DNA of 33,557 nt from CAIPAT01 sp041665605 (GCA_041665605.1 JBAYIO010000065.1:1-33557); one strand, 5' to 3'; positions 17,405 to 25,936 are shown, counted from the stretch's first letter. A program made the numbers and translations. The notes: generated from the sequence alone by a model not told the origin.

Positions 17405-18583
17405 TTAATATTGAAGCGGTTCCATACCGAAAAACTCACGATAGGTATTGACCGCGGTGTAATAATTCCCGGGAATAACATCTTCATGGACAGAGTGACT
17501 GGCGTGCAGAATATGTCCGCCCGGACTTAGCTGTCCAAGTTTTAGACATTGAATGACTTCATTCCGCACTTCATCTTTAGTTCCATGACAAAGTATATGG
17601 CGTGCGTCAATATTGCCAATGATGCAGACTTTTCTGTCTATGCCGGCTTCAATCAACCTCTCCATAGTCATGCCGGCGGCTTTATCAACCTCCTTGTAGC
17701 CGTCAATATTGGAATTAAAGAAAAAGTCATCCTTTATATCCCAGTGATCGCCATCGGAAGTGTAAACCGCTCTGCCGCCATGTTTATGCACAAGATCAAC
17801 ATGTTCCTGAATGACGGGCAGAATAAATTCTCTATACAACTGCGGCGAAATGAACGGACCTTTGTCGCAACTGACATCCCCGCCGAGCGCGATTACTTTT
17901 AATCCTCTGGACAGCATTGCTTCTGTTTGTCTAAAGGCATCAACTTTACTCATCTCCAGCCAGCGGCGATAAAGTTCCGGTTCTGTCAACATCCACATCA
18001 GCATGAAAGGAGGATAAAAAGCAACCCCGGTACCGGCACCTATTTCTCCCATGTAAACCCAATCAATATCTTCCTGCTCAGCAAGCTTTCGCACTCTATT
18101 GTAGACCGCGAAATTATTGACGTTAACTTCCGCCGCATTACCATTCCAGGCTTCAATCTTCTTGATCAGGTCTTCTTCGGTAAGCCGGTTTGAATAGGAC
18201 ATTGCATCAGCCGGATCAGCATATTCGACCATTTGGGTTCCGGGATTTACAACATAATCAATTCCCTTTAAAGTCCATGACTCCGCACCTGTCTTGACCG
18301 GGCGTTCATAGTTCGGAGAAGCAGGCGCTCCCGTGAGACGCACCATATCCAGACTGAAAAATTTACAGATGGCAAATTGAGCTTTAGCCGAGGCTTCAAC
18401 CAGTTCTTCCCAGCTTATGCCGTCGGCCATTGCATCCCAGCATGATGCCTGATGCGTTGCCACTGTTTTGCCGCAGATGTCCCAATGGATGGGCTGAAAC
18501 GGCTGAAAAATCTCAAACAACGGAGTTCTGTCAGGTACTTTATGGGTAAATGCCAGATTTATTCTCTCAGTTCCGGTACTCAT
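17405..18583 (-). CDS. Uroporphyrinogen decarboxylase-like (MtaA/CmuA-type) protein
   Basis: Cytoplasmic TIM-barrel protein of 392 residues in the URO-D superfamily. Evidence is the N-terminus RINLAFTHKVPDRTPLFE, which matches the superfamily's 'R...AL...epDRvP' opening, the central GGDVSCDKGPFISP segment, and the C-terminal CIIGNIDARHIL...SPGGHILHASHSVHEDV pattern. HASHSVHED may hold metal-binding residues in place of the Cys motif of MtaA/MtbA. True HemE is ruled out by its divergence and by context. Members of this clade in PVC bacteria commonly lie in sugar-degradation loci, and a role in demethylating methylated sugars or aromatics has been suggested only by analogy. No corrinoid protein is encoded here. 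ATG with AAGG seven bases upstream. Confidence 0.8.
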   Translation of the reverse strand: MSTGTERINLAFTHKVPDRTPLFEIFQPFQPIHWDICGKTVATHQASCWDAMADGISWEELVEASAKAQFAICKFFSLDMVRLTGAPASPNYERPVKTGAESWTLKGIDYVVNPGTQMVEYADPADAMSYSNRLTEEDLIKKIEAWNGNAAEVNVNNFAVYNRVRKLAEQEDIDWVYMGEIGAGTGVAFYPPFMLMWMLTEPELYRRWLEMSKVDAFRQTEAMLSRGLKVIALGGDVSCDKGPFISPQLYREFILPVIQEHVDLVHKHGGRAVYTSDGDHWDIKDDFFFNSNIDGYKEVDKAAGMTMERLIEAGIDRKVCIIGNIDARHILCHGTKDEVRNEVIQCLKLGQLSPGGHILHASHSVHEDVIPGNYYTAVNTYREFFGMEPLQY

Positions 18584-18645
18584 ACGTCAACCTTCTTCTA
18601 AATATTTCTGCTTTTTCGATCCTCATATTCCGCGGCGATATTTTT

Positions 18646-18674
18646 AACATATACTATGGAACCGGCACTGACAA
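18646..18674 (-). promoter_or_regulatory. Possible promoter upstream of the URO-D-like gene
   Basis: On the minus strand TTGTCA (18669-18674) and TATGTT (18646-18651) are 17 bases apart in the 109-base gap between pseudopilin B and the URO-D-like gene. It would allow the URO-D/DUF4838/Gate group to be transcribed as its own unit. The hexamers are one and two mismatches from consensus, so the call is moderate. Confidence 0.4.
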
Positions 18675-18692
18675 CCCGGCCAGGACGTCCGG

Positions 18693-19508
18693 TTAATAAA
18701 ATACTCCATCATGCCTGACCCACATGCTGTTGTCATTGGGCGAGGCCATGGATACCGACGGACCGTAAATCGGACTGCTTGGATTGCTTAATAATTGCTG
18801 TGCCGCATTTTCACCTTTCGCACCTTTTGACCGGGCTCCTACCACATGCCCGTCTACATAAACGGCATTGCATTCGGAATACTCCTGGTGCGCCGGCCAG
18901 ATGATGGGGCCATTGCCCGGGATGTCGTAGTAGCTGTTTACTCTATAGTTTCCGAGCGGGGTAATGTCTCCAACCGCGCGGGGCCCCCTGGCAGATTCCG
19001 CAAACATAACAGTTTGCGATGTACGGCGGCATTGTGTCAGTCGTGCAGGACTGGGGGTTGTAAGCGGTGTTCGGGTAAAAGCCAGGTATCTGTGATTGTA
19101 TCCGTAATCAGGGAATTGCCATTCAGCCATAGTAAGATCGCTGAGCCCGGAGGCGGGATTGTCCCAGAAATCCTTGTAATAGGTGGTGTTTCCACTCGGG
19201 AGCATGCGCAGGCGGGACGGACAGAGCATCTGTTTTTTTGTGATGAATTTTGCCTTGACAAACACTCCCGTCCAGAAAGGACCAACGCCGACATTGCTAT
19301 CCGAACAGAACATGTCATCGTAACTGGAGAGGTAATTATGCATAGCCAGTCCCAGTTGTTTAAAATTATTTTTGCAACTGGTGCTTCTCGCCACTTCCCT
19401 GGCTTTGTTGAGCGCAGGCAGCAGCATGGCCGCAAGAATTGCGATGATGGCAATCACCACCAGGAGTTCGATGAGTGTAAAATTTCTTTGTTCTCTGCAT
19501 TTTTTCAT
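18693..19508 (-). CDS. Pseudopilin-like DUF1559-type protein (copy B)
   Basis: The 271-residue protein has the leader MKKCREQRN followed by FTLIELLVVIAIIAILAAML, the prepilin-type N-terminal hydrophobic helix with the essential Glu at +5. The glycine normally preceding the cleavage site is replaced by N. The remaining globular part (CKNNFKQLGLAMHNYLSSYDD; CNAVYVDGHV near the end) fits the DUF1559/'H-X9-DG' family. It would be held in the inner membrane until processed by a prepilin peptidase and assembled in a type II secretion or type IV pilus-like machine. Start ATG with an AGAAG-like site. The sequence directly upstream is homologous to that upstream of copy C, showing a duplication. Confidence 0.88.
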   Translation of the reverse strand: MKKCREQRNFTLIELLVVIAIIAILAAMLLPALNKAREVARSTSCKNNFKQLGLAMHNYLSSYDDMFCSDSNVGVGPFWTGVFVKAKFITKKQMLCPSRLRMLPSGNTTYYKDFWDNPASGLSDLTMAEWQFPDYGYNHRYLAFTRTPLTTPSPARLTQCRRTSQTVMFAESARGPRAVGDITPLGNYRVNSYYDIPGNGPIIWPAHQEYSECNAVYVDGHVVGARSKGAKGENAAQQLLSNPSSPIYGPSVSMASPNDNSMWVRHDGVFY

Positions 19509-19569
19509 TATAGATACTTCTCGTTTCGGGGTTTAGAAAACTATTTATTTGAATCCGTTAATTCATAAA

Positions 19570-19595
19570 CCTTGCGGCATCCGCATGCCGCAAGG
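19570..19595. terminator. 11-bp perfect hairpin downstream of the DUF4091 gene
   Basis: CCTTGCGGCAT (19570-19580) pairs perfectly with ATGCCGCAAGG (19585-19595) around a CCGC loop. It lies 77 bases downstream of the DUF4091 stop on the minus strand and upstream of pseudopilin B. The following minus-strand bases (TTTATGAATT) are only weakly T-rich. It may therefore be a terminator or attenuator, or an inserted palindrome that interrupts the homology shared with the region upstream of pseudopilin C. Confidence 0.5.
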
Positions 19596-19672
19596 AGTTT
19601 TACCTGAACGCGCTGTTTAACCTTTTGCAATTTCTATCATGGTCAAAATCCATTAAGTACAACATTTCCGCA

Positions 19673-22240
19673 CTATTTCCATTTGATTAAAGCCGCATTT
19701 ATTTCTTCAATCATTTCTGCAACCTTGATGCGGTATTTCATTAAATTATCCGGATCATTTGAATAATTATTGACCGCGACCGCGACATCTGCGGGAATTG
19801 TCAGCAGGGTCGATGCTCTGTCCAGCAGCGCCTGCTTATCCTGGCGATTACTGCTTTTCAACATTTCAATGCGATTTTTCAGCATTGTCAGGTATTCATA
19901 ATCAGCTACACCGTCCCGTAGATTTTCCAGGCGGAGCGATGGATATATCCGCCCGTCCGGCCCCGGATAAACCAGATTGCCCATGCCGTTCTTGCTGACC
20001 CGTTTTTTGGTAAAGATATTAACGATATATGCTTTCCAGGGAGCTTTCGGCCATTGATCCTTAATGTCAAGATTGGTAGACCATTCGCGATTGATGCTCC
20101 AGTACAATACCCCGTCAATTTTATACATGAAGCTGAGAGTGGCGATGATTCTGCAATCGAACACCGGATAATCCAGGAAAAAGTTCGGATAAGGTTTGCT
20201 TGGGGAGTCTGCGGCATACCACCAGATTTCATCGCCGCGCTGTTTAAGTTCCTGCAATGCTTTCAGCTCATCTTTATCGCCGAAATGATAAAAAAGCGGA
20301 CACCAGGCGTTGTAAAGATCCCTGATCTCGGGAATTGGAAATGACGTCTGCATCGCCTTCAGTCCCGGGATTTTGTTCCGCATTGCCGGAAGTACCTGTC
20401 TGGCTGCCGGCAGATATTTCATATTGGCAGATATTTCGTCGTAAGCATAATAGTAGGCATATTTTTCAAGCCCGGCGGCTTTGATTTTTTCATAAACCGC
20501 AGCTTTGGGATCAATGATTTTCTCCAGCTCCTGCGCTGAAACAGGCGCGGCAGGTCCGTCGGCCGAGAACGTCAGGAAATTTATTCTATCCTTTAGTTTT
20601 TCGAGATATTCCTGTGCGGGATAACTGCCGTTGGTATGATAAATATTATTGGGGGAGATGCCATAATTCAGCAGAAAATCATAAATATACATTCTCTGTT
20701 TTTCGTTAAGCGTTTTGCAGCCATACCAGTCGGCGTAATTTTTTTCAAAAAATGAAAATGCCATTTTTAGCGAAGACCGGGCGGGCAGCGAAAAATCATA
20801 CACCCGCAATTGCAGTTCAACCGTTTTCTTAATCCCGTTGCCGGTGAAACTGATGCTGCCCTTGTAAATCCCGGACTGAGTTCCCGCCGGAACATAAACC
20901 CGGAAATAGACAGGAACGAAATCGGCTTTGGGAATCATCTGCGGCGGCACGCCGTCTTCAATCATATCAGGAATTGCACCGGTGAAATCAATGGGAATGT
21001 CCGGCGGAGTGCTTACAATGTCTTGAATGCGTCCGAACGTTATTTGTTTGGAGTCGATGACATGCCTGCCGGAAACATGCACCAGATCGGAAGTGCTGAT
21101 TTCCATATTATCGACATTCTTAGCGGGATTTGCAATCAGCAGCGCCTGAAATCCTGCGTATTCATTGCCGGCGGCCTGCAGCCGGATTTCTTCTGCCGCA
21201 GGAGGAAGCAGCGTGACAAAGTCGGGACGTCTTTCAATTCGTCTGGCCGTTGCCAGCGCGGCAACTACAAAACCATCAGGTTTTGAGCAGTATTTATTGT
21301 AATAGCTTTTGAACAGCATGTCGTTCAATTCGCAGTCAAGCGCTGCAAAACCTGCTTCTGTTTTATCCGCCGGCATGGCCGCGATTTTTGATAATCTCTC
21401 TTTCATATCGTTTATTGCATTGACCGGCATCGAAGTTTGCGCACTGTATTTTTCAATTTTCGCATTCATGTGCTGAATCTTTTCAGCAAGCTCTCGCCGG
21501 GTGTAATCATTCATGCGTTTATTCCATTCATCAATTTCACTCTGCTGCAGTGACTCCGCGGCGCCATTGATGATTTTAATATCATCAATCAGCCCGACGA
21601 ACGGGTAACTCTGGGCATTGAAACTATCCAGCGCATGGCCGATGTGCAGCGGGTAATCATTTTTAATCATCTTGCCGCCGGGAACCGGTTGGGCTTGCGC
21701 CACCTTGTGCTCCTTGCCGTTCAGCCACAATTTAACGATATTATTTTTATATGACAGCACAATCCAGAACCATTCATTTTCCTTTAACAATGGCTCCGAC
21801 ACCCATGCATGCCATTCGTTATCGGCCGTTTTAGTCTTCAGTTCTATTTTGCCGTCTCTGGCGTCAAAGCAGTAATTGATTGATTCCGGTTTGGATTTAC
21901 GATAACCTTTGAACAGAATAGTGCGGAAATCTTTAAGCATTGCGGGCTTAATAATGCATTTAATCGTAAAATCGTCTTCAAGCGCCAGATCATCGGCATG
22001 TTTCGCCTGAACTGAAGTGTTGCCGCCGTTAAAGAGCAAAGCTTTGTCATCAGGACCGGCATAAAGCTCCGCCTGACTGCCTTCGGCAATGACGGCGTCG
22101 TGTTTGCCGCTCGTGTCGGCAATGGTTTTATTGGCTGTGGAATTGAAATTCCAGTTGGCGATAATTTCATCTGCCGCAATATTCACTGTCAGAGCGAATA
22201 TCAGAAACGTAAAAAGGCAGCCTTGCAAGATTTTTCTCAT
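19673..22240 (-). CDS. Secreted LamG-DUF4091 glycosidase-like protein
   Basis: Predicted exported protein of 855 residues. A signal peptide is present (ILQGCLFTFLIFALTVNIAADE, cleavage after about residue 23). Residues about 25-235 form a LamG/concanavalin-like domain (IIANWNFN...HDAVIAEGS; DFTIKCIIKP; KLWLNGKEHKV), a typical glycan-binding beta-sandwich. A helical linker follows to about 300. The rest is a large region ending in the DUF4091 pattern (GVLYWSINREW; GRIYPSLRLENLRDGVADYEYL), found in putative glycoside hydrolases with a barrel preceded by a beta domain. The active-site residues cannot be assigned with confidence. ATG with AAGGA upstream. It follows pseudopilin C by 133 bases. Confidence 0.83.
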   Translation of the reverse strand: MRKILQGCLFTFLIFALTVNIAADEIIANWNFNSTANKTIADTSGKHDAVIAEGSQAELYAGPDDKALLFNGGNTSVQAKHADDLALEDDFTIKCIIKPAMLKDFRTILFKGYRKSKPESINYCFDARDGKIELKTKTADNEWHAWVSEPLLKENEWFWIVLSYKNNIVKLWLNGKEHKVAQAQPVPGGKMIKNDYPLHIGHALDSFNAQSYPFVGLIDDIKIINGAAESLQQSEIDEWNKRMNDYTRRELAEKIQHMNAKIEKYSAQTSMPVNAINDMKERLSKIAAMPADKTEAGFAALDCELNDMLFKSYYNKYCSKPDGFVVAALATARRIERRPDFVTLLPPAAEEIRLQAAGNEYAGFQALLIANPAKNVDNMEISTSDLVHVSGRHVIDSKQITFGRIQDIVSTPPDIPIDFTGAIPDMIEDGVPPQMIPKADFVPVYFRVYVPAGTQSGIYKGSISFTGNGIKKTVELQLRVYDFSLPARSSLKMAFSFFEKNYADWYGCKTLNEKQRMYIYDFLLNYGISPNNIYHTNGSYPAQEYLEKLKDRINFLTFSADGPAAPVSAQELEKIIDPKAAVYEKIKAAGLEKYAYYYAYDEISANMKYLPAARQVLPAMRNKIPGLKAMQTSFPIPEIRDLYNAWCPLFYHFGDKDELKALQELKQRGDEIWWYAADSPSKPYPNFFLDYPVFDCRIIATLSFMYKIDGVLYWSINREWSTNLDIKDQWPKAPWKAYIVNIFTKKRVSKNGMGNLVYPGPDGRIYPSLRLENLRDGVADYEYLTMLKNRIEMLKSSNRQDKQALLDRASTLLTIPADVAVAVNNYSNDPDNLMKYRIKVAEMIEEINAALIKWK

Positions 22241-22373
22241 GGAGCCTGAATCCTTATTTAAAATTGCACATGGAAAAGAGTTATTACATAATTAAGAATG
22301 AATACGGATCTGGCCGCTGCAGTCCGCATGGACTTATCGCAACCAGTTCCATTACTGGAAAGCCTGCTTGATA

Positions 22374-23144
22374 TTATATCCTGTCATCAGGCTGCCAGAA
22401 GAGTTTCCCTTCAGTGGTGTTGCACATCGGCAAGCTGTAAAGACTTTTTACCGGCATATAATTAACCCGTCCACTGGCGAACAGGAAGTTCACGCCTTTG
22501 TTATGGCGGTTATAGCCAGTCATCCAGGCGGACGGATGAGCAGCGCTGCCGTAAAGAACATAGACCAGGGGACTTTTTGTTATTCCAAAATTGGCCGCGG
22601 AACCGGCTCCCGCATCGGTCAAATATGCGCACTGGTCGGGTTTTCTAAACTCAGACAGTTTCCAGGTGGATGTGTATTGAGAACCTTTCGGACGGGTGCC
22701 TGCTTTGCCTCGCTGGGACCAGTCGTTGATGAATATATTGGCCGCATAAGAATACTCCCAACTCATAAATGTTGATGATGCACCCAGTCCAAACATGGTA
22801 TCACTTGGACACAAAAATGCCATGTTCTTGGGCTGCTTGCCTTGTCCCCAGTAACCGCGAGCTCCGACAACGTTCGGACTGTTTGTATATGCCATGAGCA
22901 GAACTTCCGGTTGGTTGTTGCCGCCGGCAGTCAGCCCGGCCGGAATCCATTCCTGATTATCATTGAGATACATGCTAAGCGCTGAACCAAGTTGTTTCAG
23001 ATTACTCTGGCAGGATGCCTGCATGGCTGTTGCCCTGGCTTTGTTCAGCGCCGGCAGCAGCATAGCTGCCAAAATGGCGATGATGGCGATCACGACCAGG
23101 AGTTCGATGAGCGTAAAATTCCCTTGTTGACGACATTCTTTCAT
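22374..23144 (-). CDS. Pseudopilin-like DUF1559-type protein (copy C)
   Basis: The 256-residue protein has the leader MKECRQQGN and the helix FTLIELLVVIAIIAILAAML, nearly identical to copy B in the first 50 residues. Copy C keeps a glycine at -2 rather than -1. The globular part is clearly different from copy B beyond about residue 60. In the C-terminal 'H-X9-DG' region the usual DGHV is replaced by SGRV (GVNFLFASGRVNY), so a residue thought typical of the family is lost. A strong GGGAGG ribosome-binding site lies seven bases before the ATG. It follows the Gfo/Idh/MocA gene by only 24 bases and so is in the same operon. Confidence 0.88.
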   Translation of the reverse strand: MKECRQQGNFTLIELLVVIAIIAILAAMLLPALNKARATAMQASCQSNLKQLGSALSMYLNDNQEWIPAGLTAGGNNQPEVLLMAYTNSPNVVGARGYWGQGKQPKNMAFLCPSDTMFGLGASSTFMSWEYSYAANIFINDWSQRGKAGTRPKGSQYTSTWKLSEFRKPDQCAYLTDAGAGSAANFGITKSPLVYVLYGSAAHPSAWMTGYNRHNKGVNFLFASGRVNYMPVKSLYSLPMCNTTEGKLFWQPDDRI

Positions 23145-23168
23145 TTTGTTTCCTCCCTTTTTTGGGGT

Positions 23169-24263
23169 TTAAAAAACTACTGTTTTATTTGAATAAATTG
23201 ACTCATAAGCCGCATTCATGACTCTTACTGCCGCCAGGCCGTCCTCGCCGCTTGATTCAATTTTCCGCTGGCCGGTAACTGCCAGATAGAAACTGTCCAG
23301 CCGGCTTTCGCCAAATTCCGGACATCCGCCGCCGCCGCCTAACAACAACCGGTTGGGAGACTGCAAGCCGGAGCCCAGCATATAATGCGGCTTGTTCCAG
23401 AAATCCGTAATATATGTGCCTTTGGTCCCGACTGCCTTAATCATGCATTCCAGCGATTTCGGCCAGTACAGCCGGCGGGTAACCGCGCGTTCTTCCAGAT
23501 GTGCATATGATGGATTGATAAAGACATTAGCGCCATTGGTCATCTCGGCGTTGATCGCCGCATGGTCTTCAACTTCCAGGTAATCACGCATATTCCGGGC
23601 TGATACCGCATAGACTTTCGCAAATTCCGCTCCATTAAGCCACCGCGCCAGATCGAACGGATGGGGGTGGTCGGTAATCGCGCCGCCGCGGCAGACTTTT
23701 TCGCCCGGACGGATCGGCACAATTTTGCCATAAGACAGCAGCGGCACGCCCCAGTTGGGATAATAGCAGATCGGGCTTTGCGAAATGTTGCTGATGTACA
23801 TGGTATGCACCTTGCCCAGCCTGCCGCTTTCAATCAGCTTTTTCAAATTCAGTATCTGAGGATGAAAATGCAGTTCAAGCTCGATCTGAAGAATTACTTT
23901 GTGCTGACGGCAGGCCTTTATCATGGTCCGGCACTCATTTTCATCCATGGACATGACTTTCATGCTGAATACATGTTTGCCCTGTTCGGCAACAGCCAGA
24001 GTATGTTCACAATGATGAATATTATCGCTTCCGACCATTACCGCGTCGATCTCAGGATGCTTTTGCAGCATCTCGTTCGAATCAGTATAATATTTGACCG
24101 GCATGTTACGGGCCTTGAAAAAGTCCTGTGCGTCCCGCAGCCGCTTTTCATCGTGATCGCAAATCGCTTTCAGGTCGATGAAGTCCGCGGTGGCAAACTG
24201 TCCGTAGTAGAGCCTGACATGCGGATTGGCTGTGCCGCAAACAGCTAATTTCATTTTCTTCAT
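23169..24263 (-). CDS. Gfo/Idh/MocA-family oxidoreductase
   Basis: Predicted NAD(P)-dependent sugar dehydrogenase-type protein of 364 residues. The Rossmann strand MKLAVCGTANPHVRLYY lacks the standard GxGxxG. The catalytic EKP motif reads SMKVMSMD, keeping only K102. The second-half motif GGAITDHPHPFDLARWL (the usual 'D..iH.lD' segment) is present, and the C-terminus AAVRVMNAAYESIYSNKTVVF is standard. Substrate not predictable; the altered motifs may reflect a distinct subgroup rather than loss of activity. The start ATG overlaps the upstream gene's stop by four bases (ATGA), and GGAGG lies six bases upstream inside that gene, so the two are coupled. Confidence 0.87.
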   Translation of the reverse strand: MKKMKLAVCGTANPHVRLYYGQFATADFIDLKAICDHDEKRLRDAQDFFKARNMPVKYYTDSNEMLQKHPEIDAVMVGSDNIHHCEHTLAVAEQGKHVFSMKVMSMDENECRTMIKACRQHKVILQIELELHFHPQILNLKKLIESGRLGKVHTMYISNISQSPICYYPNWGVPLLSYGKIVPIRPGEKVCRGGAITDHPHPFDLARWLNGAEFAKVYAVSARNMRDYLEVEDHAAINAEMTNGANVFINPSYAHLEERAVTRRLYWPKSLECMIKAVGTKGTYITDFWNKPHYMLGSGLQSPNRLLLGGGGGCPEFGESRLDSFYLAVTGQRKIESSGEDGLAAVRVMNAAYESIYSNKTVVF

Positions 24264-25153
24264 GCCGCACCTCCGTTCAGAACCGCAACGCCGGAGCCAG
24301 CCGCCGCCGCAATTGCTTTCACCAGCCGTCCGTATATAACGCCAGGAACAGATAGGCTTTCTCCGTTCCGTATTTTATATATCATACGGAAATAAAAATT
24401 ATCCAGTTCATCGCCGCCGTCCCATAAATTGTGTTCATAAACCGGGCGCGTAATGCCGGCGGCGGTGGCCAGCAGCGCACCTTCCACATTGGTGTATCCG
24501 CTGAACGGCAGATTGGAGATTGCCCCCTCCTTGCAATAAGCATGAATAAAGCGCACCGGTTCCAGCGAATCCGAAAGGCATTCGTTCACGTCGAGCTCGG
24601 CAATAATATTGCCGGGGAATTGAACAATTCCGAATACGCAATTGAATCCGGGCGTGAATTGCAGCCGGATCTTATCGGGTTTGTCGCTGGCGATTAAACA
24701 CGCGATATCAATAACCTGAGGCAAAAACGATTTGCTGAAATCGCCGAACATACCCTTCCGGCCTTCCGGCAGGTTCATGAAGATGCGGAAGGACACCAGA
24801 TCGCCGCCGTTTTTATTCTTGATGAAATCACTGACGCTTTCAACCATTCCCCAGTAGCGCATCGGTAATGCCGGAATCAGTTTATTGCTGTTTTTGATAT
24901 CCAGGCCGGCAATAATGCCGCCGTCAAGTTCCGGCGCAACAAGCACCGCCCGGGCTTCATTAATCATTGCCGCGCAGTTTGCCGGAAATGCGGACAATGA
25001 AGAAAGTTCAAGCAGTCCGCCCCGGCAGTCCGCCGGGTTTTCCGGCAAATCACCGCATTTCATGCCCAATGCTTCAAAAACACGAAGCTTGTATGCCGCG
25101 CGCGGATCGTCCGGCGGCATGAACACGGTTTTGATTTCAGGTATAATGCTCAT
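24260..25153 (-). CDS. Unrecognised protein, possible divergent Gfo/Idh/MocA C-terminal-like fold
   Basis: I do not firmly recognise this 297-residue protein, which starts MSIIPEIKTVFMPPDD. There is no signal peptide or membrane helix. The middle and C-terminal parts (NCVFGIVQFPGNIIAELDVNE; GAISNLPFSG; HNLWDGGDELDNFYFRMI) recall the substrate-binding half of Gfo/Idh/MocA proteins, but there is no N-terminal dinucleotide motif. A reading that starts further upstream is arginine-rich and overlaps the SIS gene, so the ATG at 25153, 11 bases after the SIS stop and preceded by AAGG, was chosen. It is coupled by ATGA overlap to the Gfo/Idh/MocA gene, so the two may work together, possibly as a complex or on consecutive steps. 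Function unknown. Confidence 0.7.
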   Translation of the reverse strand: MSIIPEIKTVFMPPDDPRAAYKLRVFEALGMKCGDLPENPADCRGGLLELSSLSAFPANCAAMINEARAVLVAPELDGGIIAGLDIKNSNKLIPALPMRYWGMVESVSDFIKNKNGGDLVSFRIFMNLPEGRKGMFGDFSKSFLPQVIDIACLIASDKPDKIRLQFTPGFNCVFGIVQFPGNIIAELDVNECLSDSLEPVRFIHAYCKEGAISNLPFSGYTNVEGALLATAAGITRPVYEHNLWDGGDELDNFYFRMIYKIRNGESLSVPGVIYGRLVKAIAAAAGSGVAVLNGGAA

Positions 25154-25164
25154 TATAATTGACC

Positions 25165-25917
25165 TTAAAGACTTTTTACTAATGGTTTGTATTTTTTCAG
25201 ATAAGCGGCGTTCTTCTGATCGCCGCCCGGCGCATTGGCGCTGTTCCATACCGGAGCGGCGATTCCGCGTTCCACGCACAACCGGACTGTTTCGATTTCA
25301 AGTAAATGCGCGATGGTGAAGTCCACTATATTGGATACCGGAGCGATGGGAGTTGCGAATCCGGGAACGTTCACGATCGCGTCGCCTACCGGATTGTAAT
25401 CATCAATGCAGACATCCGCGATATCGAACAGATTCTTTTTGGACGGATGGCGGATGAAGTGGTCCGGCGGCATCTCGTTCTGCCAGCAGGAACTGGAGAC
25501 CGCGATGATTTTGACTCCGCGTTCCTTGGCTTCCAGCGCGGCGTCGATCGTCGCCGCGTTGATCCCGATATTGTGGAAAATAATCAGCAGATCATCCTGC
25601 TGCAAGTCGTAATATTTCATGATGGAGCGACCGTAGTTGACGCAGCGTTCCAGTTCAAGATATTTCAGCGCCTGATTGAATACCGACAACCCGGTTTCCA
25701 TGATCGGATTGATGTTGCTGAATCCGCCGGCCCGGAAAAACATTTCCCCCATCACCAGAGTAGTATGGCCGCCGCCGCCGTAAACGCTGATCAGTTTGTC
25801 CGCGGCAATGGCATCCGCCATCAGCCGGGCCGCGGCTTGAATGTTTTCCGCCTGTTCCTCCTTGACCCGCATGATGTTCTTAAACGCTTTTTCCACATAT
25901 CCGAAATCGTTCAGCAT
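25165..25917 (-). CDS. SIS-domain protein of the UPF0309 type
   Basis: Predicted cytoplasmic sugar-phosphate-binding protein of 250 residues. The SIS fold is shown by ISVYGGGGHTTLVMGEMFFRAGG (43-65), the strand DDLLIIFHNIG and EAKERGVKIIAVSSS (about 128-143). The end PVWNSANAPGGDQKN...KYKP is the signature of UPF0309-type SIS proteins, which often sit in sugar or amino-sugar loci. It probably binds or isomerises a phosphosugar. GGAGG lies just before the ATG. It is followed by the unrecognised gene after 11 bases and preceded by the esterase gene, 19 bases away. Confidence 0.85.
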   Translation of the reverse strand: MLNDFGYVEKAFKNIMRVKEEQAENIQAAARLMADAIAADKLISVYGGGGHTTLVMGEMFFRAGGFSNINPIMETGLSVFNQALKYLELERCVNYGRSIMKYYDLQQDDLLIIFHNIGINAATIDAALEAKERGVKIIAVSSSCWQNEMPPDHFIRHPSKKNLFDIADVCIDDYNPVGDAIVNVPGFATPIAPVSNIVDFTIAHLLEIETVRLCVERGIAAPVWNSANAPGGDQKNAAYLKKYKPLVKSL

Positions 25918-25936
25918 AGAATCCTCCGTTGCCGAT

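Noticed and set aside
18661..18692. Terminator after pseudopilin B
   Set aside because: Only a 5-bp ACCGG/CCGGT pairing with a long loop and no T-tract on the correct side.
25154..25279. N-terminal extension of the unrecognised protein
   Set aside because: Arginine-rich residues typical of out-of-frame translation of the SIS gene; the ATG at 25153 fits the operon spacing.
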